Positions 24,014 through 35,950 of a stretch of DNA of 64,000 nucleotides are shown here, in pieces. Within the stretch, counting starts at the first letter, position 1. Each line of letters opens with the position of its first letter. The position numbers and the translations under genes are program-made. The notes under the pieces were generated by a model. It saw only the letters and a list, made by a program, of their open reading frames with translations. It did no database searches and was not told where the DNA came from. Origin of the DNA: Enchytraeus crypticus (lineage: Eukaryota > Annelida > Clitellata > Enchytraeida > Enchytraeidae); the NCBI GenBank assembly GCA_905160935.1, contig CAJHZI010000207.1, forward strand, positions 1,367,501 through 1,431,500, written 5' to 3'.

Positions 24014-24042
24014 AAAGAGAAGAAAAGAGAAAAAAACGAAAC
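23957..24042. repeat. GA/GAAAA microsatellite
   Basis: GAGAGA run passing into AGAAAAGAGAAGAAAAGAG. Confidence 0.9.
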
Positions 24043-24324
24043 AGAAAGAGGCACGGATTGCGATCTAAGAACAAAATTTTGTTCTTAATAATTTAAGAAA
24101 AAAATTATTTTAGCGTAATAAGGTACCGAACTTGACTTGCTTTACATTACGCAATTAACAAGACGTAACTCGTAATGCGTTACTCTGGATTTTTCTAAGA
24201 AATCCATGTCTCAAGAACGGCCCTTCATGGTGTTTCATAACACACATCGACATTTTGGTATTTTGTGCTTTCTCTACTACTCTAAGTTTTAAGTTTTCGC
24301 AGAGAAGCAATTCACTCACACTCA

Positions 24325-24840
24325 AACCATGTTTTGGACCACACTATTGTATGGATGTGAAATATAGATCTCAAGGACGGAAGATATTAGGAAACTGGAG
24401 GCGTTGGAAATTTGGATTTGGAGAAGATTGGAGAGGATTAGCTGGACTCAAAAGGTTACAAGTGAGGAAGTTCTTAAGAGAGTTGGTACAGATAGACAGT
24501 TGATAAATGTATTAAGAAATAGGAAGAAGAGTTGGATAGGACACATCCTAAGGGGGGAAAAGACCATTCAAATAGGTCAAAGAAGGTTGAATGAAAGGAA
24601 ATAGAGATAAAGGCAGACTATCTTTATCTTTTTTGTGTCGTTCTTTAGACATTTTGTTAAAAGTTCTTTCCTGCTACCGAAGGCCTCTTTTGCTTGTGCA
24701 ATCCTACTGCATATTTCAGTCTCACATTTCCCATTATCGGTGATATGATCCAAATATTTGAAACTCCTTACCTGTTTCAATTTCGTACCATATATTGTGA
24801 TATTAACTTCATCTTTATTATGGGAATAGTAACGGTGAAG
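24325..24840. mobile_element. Rearranged RTE-like LINE (family LA): two halves facing each other
   Basis: 24325-24605 is plus strand and covers the downstream part of the LA ORF (RISWTQKV, VLKRVGTDRQL, RNRKKSWIGHILRG). 24620-24838 is minus strand and covers the upstream part ([32 protein letters not shown]). The two parts are consecutive in the intact element but inverted relative to each other. The junction holds AGATAAAGGCAGACTATCTT plus TATCT, a small inverted repeat. Neither half is intact. Confidence 0.75.
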
Positions 24841-25139
24841 GCCATATATGATTCGCTTTCTCTGTAGACAACTCGCACATAGCCCAACTAATTAAAATTT
24901 CCTGTTAGTCACAATAATCATTCAATTGAGAAAATATTATAAAAGTAAAATAAAGAAGTTTAAATAATTCATGAAATTTATTTATGAGATTTATGAAATG
25001 AAATGAAGAGGTATAAAAAATAATTAGGCAAATGAAGATTGTGTGTGTGTGTTTTTGCATGTGACACACAGAGAGAGAATGAGAGAGGGAGAAAGAGGGA
25101 GCGTAGCATGGAACCCGACATGCCGCTAACAACGAAATG

Positions 25140-25335
25140 TAGAGAAACTCATACTAAAAAGTTTTGTCGCAATTCATTGGCACAATGTTAAGGTAACTGT
25201 AACGTTACAACATGGCCATTCGAGCCCACATATAGTAAGGGCTTCCGTTAAATCAGACGAACAAGTAAGTATAACTAATTTCCAAAACACAATATAATAA
25301 AGATAGAGGACAAATAGACACTAAATATAATCTAG
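25140..25335. other. Non-coding, nothing recognised
   Basis: Spacer between LINE fragments, no feature seen. Confidence 0.4.
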
Positions 25336-25337
25336 CA

Positions 25338-25445
25338 CAGAGTGACGTTTATGATCTTGCCCAGGACCGGTATCAGTAGAGACAGAAGGTAAAAGAGGCT
25401 GCTCTGGCGTCCACAAAATGATGTTACGCAGAGAATACAAGAAGA
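25338..25445 (+). mobile_element. LINE 3' end fragment (family LB)
   Basis: TGACGTTTATGATCTTGCCC, AGGACCGGTATCAG, GAGGCTGCTCTGGCGTCCAC match the 3' end of the LB element at 47500-48420, which encodes the same DVYDFAQDRDRWRQRVDEAA stretch. Confidence 0.65.
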
Positions 25446-26685
25446 ATTTCCAAAAATATTTTCGAAATGCTCCTGCCATACATAAATTAATACTCACATT
25501 CTCACAAATATCAATTGTGTAATTAAATTACAATTATGTAATATAGGTTGCTGAAAAACTACCTATATTACATACTTATATTTCAATCTAGGCTTAAACT
25601 AAGTTGCTACATTTGGCTGTTTTATTCAAACTTCACTACGATACATTGTCAACATTCGATCTTGGTCCTACTCTAGCTGAAGGTTGAAGAAATATATTTC
25701 TGTAACTTATAATAATAGTAATAATAATAGTAATAACAATAGCAATAATAATAATATTGCATTGCACACGAAACTCTTTGCGAAGTCGCTAATATCAGAA
25801 GAAAAGGCGCGACTGCTCGCAGTGTCGGCCCCTCCTAGTGGAGACTAGTTCAAATCTTTACCTCTCTCATCATGTGGTCACCGTTATTTAATCGTTGTAG
25901 CAGGTAACTATAAAAATTCATAATAATAGTAGTAATAATAATAATTAAGACCTATATAGTTTATTCAATTACAAACATAAGTAGGCACTTAATTGTCTTC
26001 GCTGGACCAGATCAACCATTTACAAGCTAAATGATGCACCAAATTTCAGCGGGATCACAAAAAAACTCCATGGAGATACATAAAACTTTGAAGAGACAAA
26101 TTTTTGTAATTCGGTAACAGGGAAGCAATTGAATTAACACTCCATGAATTTAAAGCTGAAACAAGTAGCTTGTGAGTAGAAAATATGAAATGGCCCTTTT
26201 GTCAATTAGCCATAAAACTGAGTAAGAGAGAGAGAGGGAAGAACTGCGTGATTAGTGTGATAAACGGAAACCTTACTCGCACACCTTTTCGCATGAGTAT
26301 CGCAGAGCTTTCAATGTAACAGAATACATTTACCTGCTCGCAGGCATTTCACACTGTTAGTCGCTGTTGTTAGCTCAGGCAGTTTATTATTATTCGAGAC
26401 ACAATGTAAAATTAAGGCGAGTATTTTTTAGGTAATTAATAGAATTTTAAATTTTAAATTTACGAATACACGTCCGAAGGCACTGCATAAATCAAATACG
26501 GATATTAAACAGATGTATTGTTGAAGGAGTTGGGATTTACCAAAATGATCGTAATTTTTTGCTAGCACTGACTATGATTGCATTTTTAAATTCTTGAAAA
26601 TAATGTCTAGATTAGCTATTTCTAAAGACTGTTTTTAGACTTCGATTTCTATTAGAGATTTCTAGACTACATTAAAAGCTAGTAA
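25446..26685. other. Non-coding stretch with a short AAT microsatellite
   Basis: An AATAATAGTAATAATAAT array at about 25708-25755 is the only structure I see. No exon supported. Confidence 0.45.
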
Positions 26686-26689
26686 ATTT

Positions 26690-26815
26690 AGTGTTAATGT
26701 CACTTTCCTCACTCGAAAGCGATGACAGTGACGGGCGAGCCCAGGATTTGAACCCCGCGCATACTGATCCGCGGTCGAATATCTTACCGACATCGCTACT
26801 GGTTTCAGCCAATGG
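26690..26815 (-). repeat. tRNA-derived SINE, family S2
   Basis: TTTCCTCACTCGAAAGCGAT, GACAGTGACGGGCGAGCCC, GGATTTGAACCCCGCGC (B box reversed) and CGAATATCTTACCGACATCG. Well preserved. Confidence 0.75.
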
Positions 26816-27361
26816 AGGAGTTTCTTCAGCTGAGTTGTGGACAAATAAACTTGTCTACAAATTACAAACATTTTATTTAAACCAATAACTAAACGATTAG
26901 ATGTAGACGGTAGTATATGCAAAAATTCCTTTAAAAATCTTTAGTGTTCGTGAAAACACTTGTACTGAAATCTTAGTTTTGATTCGTGATTTTAAAATAT
27001 ACCTATGATACTAACAAAACCATAAAATAGGAAAAAACCTATGATAACTTATAAAATAGTTTCAAAGTTGTGACCTACAAGTAATGCGATTTTAATGCGA
27101 TGTAATAGACATGAACTAGTAATGTATACAGAGGGTATTACTGGCGGTCTTTTTATTCTAAAATAAGTTTTATTGCATAACATAGCATGCTCCGAGCCGA
27201 CTTGATGTAACGTAACGTAAGGCCGCCAACAATCGATGTCAAACTGTGTTGTTGTTGTTGTTGGGAGAGTCGAGGCAAAGTCGACTCTGACAAACTTGAA
27301 ACAGTTCGTGATACCGAGAGTCCGCGAGTTGTAATTTTACAGTTTACAATTCGGTGGGAGG

Positions 27362-27388
27362 AAGGGTCATCGGATCTTCAAACTCTCC

Positions 27389-27464
<76 letters not shown>

Positions 27465-27485
27465 TTTGAAGATCCGATGACCCTT
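27362..27485. repeat. Hairpin: 25-bp perfect inverted arms around a TA array
   Basis: The left arm (27362-27386, starting AAGGGTCATCGG) and right arm (27461-27485, ending CCGATGACCCTT) are perfect reverse complements. The loop is about 70 bases of TA repeat, itself able to pair. The whole 124 bases can fold as one stem. Confidence 0.9.
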
Positions 27486-27518
27486 ATAATAATAGTATAT
27501 AATATAATATAGTATATA

Positions 27519-27519
<1 letters not shown>

Positions 27520-27559
<40 letters not shown>

Positions 27560-27740
27560 TATATAGAGAGAGAGAGGGATAGAGAGAGAGAGAGGGAGAG
27601 AGAGAGAGAGAGATTTGTATTTATAGATATATTTACATGTATGTAGATGTATTATATATATATATATATATACGTGTGTGTATATATATATAATATATAT
27701 ATATATATACTGTATATATATATGTGTGTGTATGTATGTG
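27520..27740. repeat. TA, GA and TG microsatellite mosaic
   Basis: TA runs at about 27525-27566 and 27655-27722 flank a GA-rich run at about 27567-27613. TGTGTG words follow. Confidence 0.9.
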
Positions 27741-27779
27741 TGTGTGCGTGTACATGTACGTAAAGGAAAATAGTAGATC

Positions 27780-29455
27780 ACAATCTAAAAGCGTTCCAAA
27801 TGGTTTTTTTTTATTTAAAAAGCGGCAAAAACCAATATGAAATTGAAACTAAGACAATAAAAGGAATGAAATAACTTCTAATGCTACAGTCACGAAGAGC
27901 TCATACACCGATGATGATGATGAGTTTATAAATAAGACTGCGACGTGTAATGACAGTTAACAGTCTGACAGAGGTCATAACCCTTGAAGATCAGACGTAG
28001 TAATCGACTTGGCCTCTTGTAGCGATGTAAAGACTGTTACGTCGGCGCGTAGCCCGTATTCATCGCTTACTCATAATAATGTGTAACATATGATCAAACA
28101 GCAACAATTGTTATTGCATTATAATGCTTAGGGGTGATTGTTACCATATTTTCTTGAAGGATTTGGCGTCTTTCTTCAACTTTTATTTTGCTATTTTTGA
28201 TGGCAAACCATACTTTAAGTTAATTATATAATCATCAGGACAACTGTTTGCTAAGAGGAACCACACTCCCCTAACTTCTCTGATCTTACTCCTGGCTGGC
28301 AACCCGTTGCCCCTGTAATCTCTGTATAGGGTTTGAAGCAAGGTCCACCAATATAGCCCCTATTGCAAAACTTTTTCCCGATGTATATACTTTTAAAAGC
28401 AAGAAATTTTTAAGTCAATGCCAAGCGGTACAATATTTATTTTAACAACGTAATTATTGAAGATCTTCGAACCTTTGGCCGGGCTAAAGCTATCCCTTTG
28501 GAGCAGCAATTGATTTTGCCTAGTACATTGCTATAAAAATCTAACGTTTGCCAAGATGTTATGACGGCGATGAATTGCAGCGTATCATTACATGCCATTG
28601 TGCGTTGAATGTCCTATTCAGTTTTACTTAAAAGTTTTTTATTATTCGTCTATATGTAGGTGACGGGTTGAAACTTGACAACGTCACTAACATTGCTTTG
28701 ATCGGCGTTAATACAAGATATTCGAGACAGGCTATAATTTAATTAATATGCACAAATTCAATTCGTATGCATAATCTGATCAACTATAGGTATTCGGATA
28801 AGATGTTAGAATTTTGACATGCAAAACGTTAATCGTGCCTAAATTTAAAGTTTAGCAATATTACGTTAAGATTAGAAATTACAAATATCTATATCTATTC
28901 TACGTCTTTACATCAATGAAAGTTTTATTTTAAAATAAATATTGTAACTAAAATATAGAATTGTGTAATTTTTGTTTACGACAGAGAACGCCCTTTTCCT
29001 AGAAGCGACTATACAACAGCTAAATCTTGTGGAATATAAATTTCCTAGTTTAATTTTTAACTAATCAGGATAATGGATTTAAAATTTTGGAGTTAGATTT
29101 GAAACTCAAGGCTCTCACATGACTTGGGTATTTCGTCTTCGATAGTTCGATCTTTATATCAGGAAGCCGGAAGGCTACCCTGGTGATAGTTGAAGTCCAG
29201 ACAAGATACCTGTACGACTTACAGCAGCAGGATATCTCCGGATCTCGCTTACTAGATTTTAATCATCAGATTGCACGGACCTCCTGGACTTATTATCAGA
29301 TCTGTCTGTGAGCATGGACCTATAAGATACCGTCATATCATATCTAAGGCGTGTAGTAAAAGGATATTGTCGCGATGTGGCTGTGCATGGGGAAGAAGCG
29401 AAGCAGCAGCAAGAGACCTCAGGTTTTATTTGTATTTACATGTAATTTATCGATA
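27780..29455. other. Non-coding stretch, nothing recognised
   Basis: No SH3-like or other exon was found although this lies directly upstream of the CAS exon. An open frame at 29271-29456 lacks family features. A short GATGATGATGA is at about 27912. Confidence 0.45.
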
Positions 29456-29456
29456 A

Positions 29457-29915
29457 CTTTTAGCAAAAAGTCTAAAGAAAGGCACACAGATAAAGATAGT
29501 GAAAGCCTTGGTTTGGACTATGCTATTGTATGGATGTGAAACATGGACCGTAAGGAGGGAAGTTATTAGGAAACTAGAGGCATTGGAAATGTGAATTTGG
29601 AGAGAATTAGCTGGACTCAAAAGGTTCCAAATGAGGAAGTTCTATAGAGAATTGTCACAGATAGTTGATAAATGTATTATGAAATAAGAAGAAGAGTTGG
29701 ATAGGACACATTCTAAGGGGGTAAAGTCTAATAAAAGACGTCATAGAAGGTAGAATGGATGGAAATAGATGCAGATTCAGGCCGAGATTAGGTAAGTTAG
29801 ATGATTTAAAGACCCACTCATATGTGGACATGAAGTGGAGAGCGGAAGACAGAGTATAGTGGAGGCGATATATACCATGGACCTACCAGTAGGCAGTGCA
29901 CTATGAGAGAGCGAT
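29457..29915 (+). mobile_element. RTE-like LINE, C-terminal/3' end (family LA)
   Basis: Starts at TTAGCAAAAAGTCTAAAGAA and continues through TGGATGTGAAACATGGACC, AGAATTAGCTGGACTCAAAA and GGATAGGACACATTCTAAGG to CAGTGCACTATGAGAGAGC. It is colinear with 16920-17390, with several small deletions that break the frame. Confidence 0.8.
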
Positions 29916-30084
29916 TTATCAATAAATTATTAAAAATTTAAAATAAGGCAAATATAGAGATGAGAAATCTAGAAAATGTTCAACTTCTACCTCTCTCACA
30001 TAAACTCAGAAAATCCTTTGTGGCCCCGAGGTAGCCTACCATTGGTTCCTTCACAAATTACAATTATTTAACTTAGCAGTGCGA

Positions 30085-30228
30085 TGGCATCTGAGACTGA
30101 GCCGGTGGCTTTTTGGCACGTTTTTTGACAGCGGAGCAGTAGGCTAGGCGCAGAGCTCAAATCTGGTGTTCTCTCCGTCACTAAGATACTATCGAGCAGG
30201 AAACTGACGTTAAACTTGGTTTTGGCTT
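30085..30228 (+). repeat. SINE related to family S2, diverged
   Basis: GACAGCGGAGCAGTAGGCTA, then B-box-like GAGCTCAAATCTGG, then CTCCGTCACTAAGATACTAT and the family tail CAGGAAACTGACGTTAAAC. Confidence 0.55.
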
Positions 30229-30853
30229 GTTTGGCTCTGTTACCACAAAGTACGAAGATACTCTTACTGCATAGTTGAAGTGATTAGGCAAACAAACTAG
30301 TCATCCGTTGTACCGGTAATACATTAGTTGTACTTGTATATTAGACACACAGAACGGTTTCATTGTTAGACTGCCTCAATGCTCAGACATGTGTCCATTA
30401 ATACTTGTAGCTACTGCTTTCTTCCTGATTTGTTACTAAATCGCAGGTTCTTGGCAAATGATCATTTTTCCCGCAGACTGATAAAGCTTCCTTCTATCAG
30501 TCGAAGTATATCATAAGTTGTTCCTTTAGCTAACCCCAATATAGCCATTAGGCCTTTCCTATGAAAAAATTATTTTCACAGATTACCCCTAGTAACAAAT
30601 TAATTTTTAATTAATTAAATTAATTAACCAATTAGTTTTTAGAAAATATAATTTCGGAGAGTTTAGCGGAATTGTGTATATAACCTAAGCAAGAATAAGA
30701 CTAATGTAAATCAAATTAGTCAAAATGGACCCAATTATAGGCTGACTAAAGAACTTCAAGAATCCAAGCCGTCACAACATTTTTACATTTCAATTACTAG
30801 AATATTTCAGAGCTGGGTACCTATAATCATGCCCGTTGTTTGTTTCTTGCCAG
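30229..30853. other. Intron or 5' flank of the CAS exon
   Basis: AT-rich, including an AATTAATTAAATTAATTAA run near 30610. It ends in a pyrimidine-rich acceptor TTGTTTGTTTCTTGCCAG at 30836-30853 that opens the coding exon. Confidence 0.6.
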
Positions 30854-33800
30854 GGAAACTCGCCCATGTGTCCTAGAAGTAAATCCTCTAGTCCTGACCC
30901 GCCACCCTTGCCTCACCCCACCCGTCACGTGGGTCTGCAGCGAGCAGCAGCTGCTAGCAGCAGAAACAGCAGAACCAGCAGCAGCAGCACCCCGCCGATA
31001 ACCCCCAGACAGCTGAGACAGGCTGACGGGCACTCAGCTGACTCGCTCAGCCTCAGGGACATCTCTGAGCTAGACACTCCGGATCTATCTGCAAGATCTT
31101 CCGAGTCCGGAGCACAGAAGATTTGCCGCGTATTTACTGTTCAACAGGATGATGATCACGCCACCGATGTATCGCTGGAAAATGATGATGATGATGAAGC
31201 GATTGCAGTTAGAGAGAGTGAATCGGTGGAATGCCCGACTGAGGACGCAACTCTGCAGAAAGGCAGCAGCAGAACGCTTTATGACACGAGCAAAAGTGAA
31301 ACAAATCTTCTTTCTGTCGGAACCAGCGCAACTCTTAAAACCAAAACGCCTTCTTTGGACAAGCAAGAAACTAGACCGAAAGATTTCGTGGAAGGAAAGA
31401 GCGCAGAGGTGGATGAACTGGAGTTGCAAGTACCAGCCGATGACGCAGATGCGCAGTCCGATACCAGCTTTAGATCATTCAGCTCAGCCAGCAGAAGTTC
31501 TGCAGATATGCTTTCACCTTCGAAGTCTAAAGTCGCGCCGCAGAGCAACGGTCACTCTAGTACACCAGAAAGCAAGGCGTCCACAAATTTAAACGATCAA
31601 GGGGGAAAGAGAAGCAACACAATTCCAGTTTATTCAACAACTGCGCGCAAGAAAGAGAATAGTGAGAACAGTAGCACACCAACAAAGAGCGAAGATGGCA
31701 AACAGGAAGATACTATTTCTAAGCCGATGACATTTAGAATTTATTCTACAAATGGTGAATCTAGTTTCACGAAAGATTCGAGCTCATCTGGGGACACAGT
31801 AAATAAAAATGGTAATTGCTTCAATTTCAAAGTTTCGTCGCCCAAACCAGGCGTAGATCAGCCTCCGCTTGCAACAGAAGAAAATAATGAAAGTAATCAA
31901 AAACAGCTGTTCGATGTACGTCAGCAGATAGTACCTGATAGTGAAGATGAAGATTTCGGAGCTGAAGGCCCTCCATATTCGAATCACGCAAGATCTAGGT
32001 TGGACGCAATCTGGGCGAATGGATCTGTGAATTTTGCCTCATCGAATAAATCGAGATCATTTAGCATGGATAATATCTATCCGCCAACTCTTTCACGTCA
32101 CTCAAGCACAGCTGAAAGTGGGCGTGGTCAACACAGAAACCATTCTCAAGGCCCAGTGGACACTCTTATTCGAAATGCCTCCTCAAGATCCATTGGTAGA
32201 GATCATTCCGCATTGAATCCTCTGGCAAATCTTGACTTTCTTACCCAGGATCTTCTAGCAATAGCAAACAGTCTGGGAACTTATTCGGCATCAAAGCCTA
32301 GCCAGAAATCAGATGGTTCATATGATGACGACGAAGAAGGACCATCCTTGGAAAAGTTTACCGCAATACGCCTTAATATCCTCAAGTCAACTTCTAAGTT
32401 ATTGGATTTTGTAAGCGGGATATTAAAGAATCCAAGAGGCACGTTTGATCTGGATACTATTAGTCTACTCTGTATGCAATTGAAAACTAATCTTCATATT
32501 CTGGAAAACTTTGTCCTGGATTTGCTGGATTGCTCATCTCACAAGGACATGGATCAACTAGAAAAACGTCTACGTAAGCAGCTGAAGTTTATGAAGGAGG
32601 TTAACACTGGAATAAGTCGCTATCTGGAGAGCATAGAGAAGAGGCATGAATCATCAGGAAGTATGAAAGAGCTAGGGAGAGAAGGTAATGCAGCTAAAGA
32701 CAACGAAGATGAAAATGTCAAATTGGGAAATGTCGTACTATTGACTAGAGGAATTCCATTGATTATTCGTAGCCTTGCTTCATTTATTACTAAGCTTCTC
32801 GAACCTACAGTTGTAACGCCTTCAGTAGGTAGCAGCATAGATGAGCGAATGATAGCAATATCTGGTGATGAATCAAAATCAGATATTTCAACAGCCAGTG
32901 GCAGATTTCCAGCGGATGGTATGCCAGCTAATGGCAGCAGCAGAGTAACTGATGCCACTTTTGCAAAGGGAACCAACCAGAAAGGTCATAGTGTCGATCG
33001 TCGCTCGCCAGCGACGAAGAACTCAATAAATGCTAGAAATCCAGACGGCTCTCTTTCCAATAACGGTGACAACATAGATAAAGAGCTGAAACGCAAGGAG
33101 AGTGTCAAAGAAAAGCAGAAGCAGCGGTCAGTTAGCGCGGACAGGAGTGATGAAAGAGAATCATCTCAAACACTAGAAAGAAGACTAAGAAACAGATCGG
33201 TTGATGTGTTGGGATCCGACGAAGCGCCACTTTCAAACATTCACCAGGCAGCATCTGATGTTGCTATTTCACTTACAAAGCATATAGACAACCGCCATCC
33301 GAGATCACCCTCATCAACGTCAGCAGGTAAATCATCTGCAGAAAAGAACCAAAGAGGTACTTCAGGTACGAGAGAGGTAACCGTTCGAGTTGAACCACCA
33401 ACAGTCTCTATCATCGCTCCGGAAAGTATCGTATCAGTAAAACCTGGGATGTCTGGTCAGCATGACGGAAGTAGAGAAAAACAGGATTATAATAAAACAC
33501 CTGAGAGACTTTTGCCACCACCACGTCGCAAGGCTACGGTCAGTAATTCAGGGAACAATTTGAATGGCACAATGCTTCCAGATGATTCTGCTGGGAAAAC
33601 TTCAAGCGAAGCTGAAACAGAAGTAAAGATGGCATTGTCGAGTGAAATCAAGACGGACCCCAACAGCTACAAACTGGACTTCAGACCTAGCCATGGTCAG
33701 TCACCGTCCACAGATGCAAATGTAGAGTTAAATGCTGAGCTACTGAAATTTGATGAGTTACCGAAAATAAATGTACCACAGCCTAGACTTAGATCAGAAA

Positions 33801-35950
33801 CGCAACATTCTAGACTTGATGGTGCGGAAGGAGCAAAGTTATCCACTTCTACGAGCGATAAAGTACAGAAGGAAAGTATCAAGCCTTCCATAATGATCAA
33901 TAGCAACACATGTATGACTTCCGCAGTAGATCCACTAAGAATTCAGAAAAATCCACCTTTGAAATCATCAGCTCCAGCAAGACCTGCACCTCCAGTTCAG
34001 AACTTATCTAGTAAATTACCACAAATAAAGAGCGAAAGTAGCAGTGGAGTAGTAAATCAAACCATGCATTCTTCCCCGATGTCGCCATCGGACTATGACA
34101 ATCCAAGAAGTCCCACTTCTCCATCGGTTTCAGGAAAGACAGTTTTCCCTTCTCCTAGACTAAAAAAGAAACAGCCGCTACAAAAAGACACTTCAAATCA
34201 AGCTGACGCTACCAAACCACCAGCTCTACCTCCAAAAACCAAAAACTATAAAATGTTCAGACAGGATTCAGCTTTTGATCACGATCCACTTTACTTGCTC
34301 GGACAAAACCTCTTAGATAGGAGCTCGGATGTTAATAGTAGATGTCAGAACATACACTATCAGCTTCCCCAACATTCCAACTCATCGAATTCACTTCCAG
34401 TGGCCAACTTACAATCAGTGGGGCTTACAACTTCACCACCTCTTCGGAGAGCTTCGTTTAGTGAGAAGGCGCGAGCGAACACCATTTCTGCATCGAAAAT
34501 AGGTTTCGGCTCAGAAGCTGCGAAGGATAGAGATCGATCAACAGTTAGTGGGTATAAAGCAGGCAGCATGGAATTTAGCCAGAGGTCGAATAGTATAACG
34601 AGAGTGGAAGAAAGCAACGAATGTGTTTTAGAGAAGAATAATGCTCAGTTTCAAAAGGGTAACATGCAAAATCAGCAACACATATTCCAACAACAACAAT
34701 TACAACAACAGCCTGTAAGGCAGCATCAGTTCACTGTTCTACATCAACCACAGACGCAGTCTTCAAATTACAGTTTCAGCAGAAGTCAAACGATTTACCC
34801 GAGTGAAGATAAAGCTGCGAATGCATCACCTGTAAATCAGTTGCTTTCATCACTGACTTCATCACCATCTTCATCTCATCAGTCTCCACTAAATCAAGCG
34901 AAACAAATTCAGACTACTATCCAGGGGCAGCCGAGTCAACCTTTCCAGAAGCAGGAAAAGTTCAACACATCGAGCCAACACAATCAATCTTGGAACTCAG
35001 CACCGCAACAAACCAATACAGTAAATCAACAGGTTCAGCAGATGACTGAACGCTTGGGCTCAGACTATTGGGTATCTACGAGCGACTTGACAACGCCAGA
35101 TCTGCACGCTAGTGGTGTCAGCGTATCAACTCTTCAAGAGCTAGAGGACCTGAAGCGGCAGGCAGAGAATTTCCCAGTGTCATCTCACACGGACATAATA
35201 GGAGGTCTAGATCATTACACGACAATCGTTGGAATACCATCCGGTACACTTCCTCGAAGTTATGAAAGACAAGGGACAGCTCAAATTAAGCAAAATACTG
35301 ACTACCATGATTTAAATGACAACGTCTTGAGGAAAGGCATTTCACCCGCTTCACCCCTATCACCCCGACATTCTGTTCATTTCTATCCCATTGAACAGTT
35401 CGACAACGCCAATAACGCTAGGAAAGCCACAAATCATCGCGCTCCTGCTTCAAGTGGTTCGTTAGCAAATCCTACGAGTAAAGAGATTCAGCCATCAGTG
35501 ATGGGAAGTCCGCAGGAAAATGACTCGAGACTACTCTTGTTTTACTGCGACCAGATATCCCAACACTGGACTGTCATCGACAGCGCTGCTTCAGCCTTCT
35601 TTCGCTGCGTTGATCGTCGCCAGCCGCCCAAGATCTTTATCGCCCACTGTCAGTACGTTCTGTTGGCTGGACGCAAGATGAGTCAGCTCGGAGATCTACT
35701 GGTGAACAGTCTGAACAGCGAAGACAAGCGACACTGGGTAGAGAGTTACAGTAATCGACTCTGCGATGCTCTTAAGACGGCGGCTAGAGCCACACGTGAT
35801 GCCGCCGTCAATTATCCTTCCGTTTCGCTCCAGCAGACGATGGTGGACGGGGTGAAGGACGTAACGGACTGGGCGTTGGATCTAAAGGATCTGGTGTTTC
35901 GGCTTGCCTATCTCAGTCGATCTCTACAGATTGCGGGCGGGTATTAAAAC
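30854..35950 (+). CDS. BCAR1: CAS-family adhesion scaffold (p130Cas/NEDD9 type), large terminal exon, 5' incomplete
   Basis: A single open exon of about 1,698 codons follows an intron acceptor (TTCTTGCCAG, codon phase 0) and ends at TAA 35945-35947. At residues about 1555-1697 the end (RLLLFYCDQ, QPPKIFIAHCQYVLLAG, RLCDALKTAARAT, AAVNYPS) matches the FAT-like C-terminal domain of CAS proteins (LLLFYLEQ, QPPKIFVAHSKFVILSA in p130Cas). Residues about 496-652 fit the serine-rich four-helix bundle (LDFVSGILKNPRG, LLTRGIPLIIRSLASF). Between and before them is low-complexity, Ser/Thr/Asn-rich sequence. A YDNP lies near residue 1080, PPALPPKTK (SH3 ligand-like) near 1120, and a Gln-rich patch near 1270-1305. 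CAS proteins dock FAK, Src and Crk at focal adhesions. The SH3 domain must be in exons further upstream that I did not find. p130Cas is about 870 residues, so this exon alone is twice that. Invertebrates usually have one CAS gene, so the symbol stands for the family. Confidence 0.88.

Noticed and set aside
29271-29456. Open frame upstream of the CAS exon as a possible SH3-coding exon
   Set aside because: No ALYDN, WW or other SH3 signature, and its possible donor is in the wrong phase for the acceptor at 30853.
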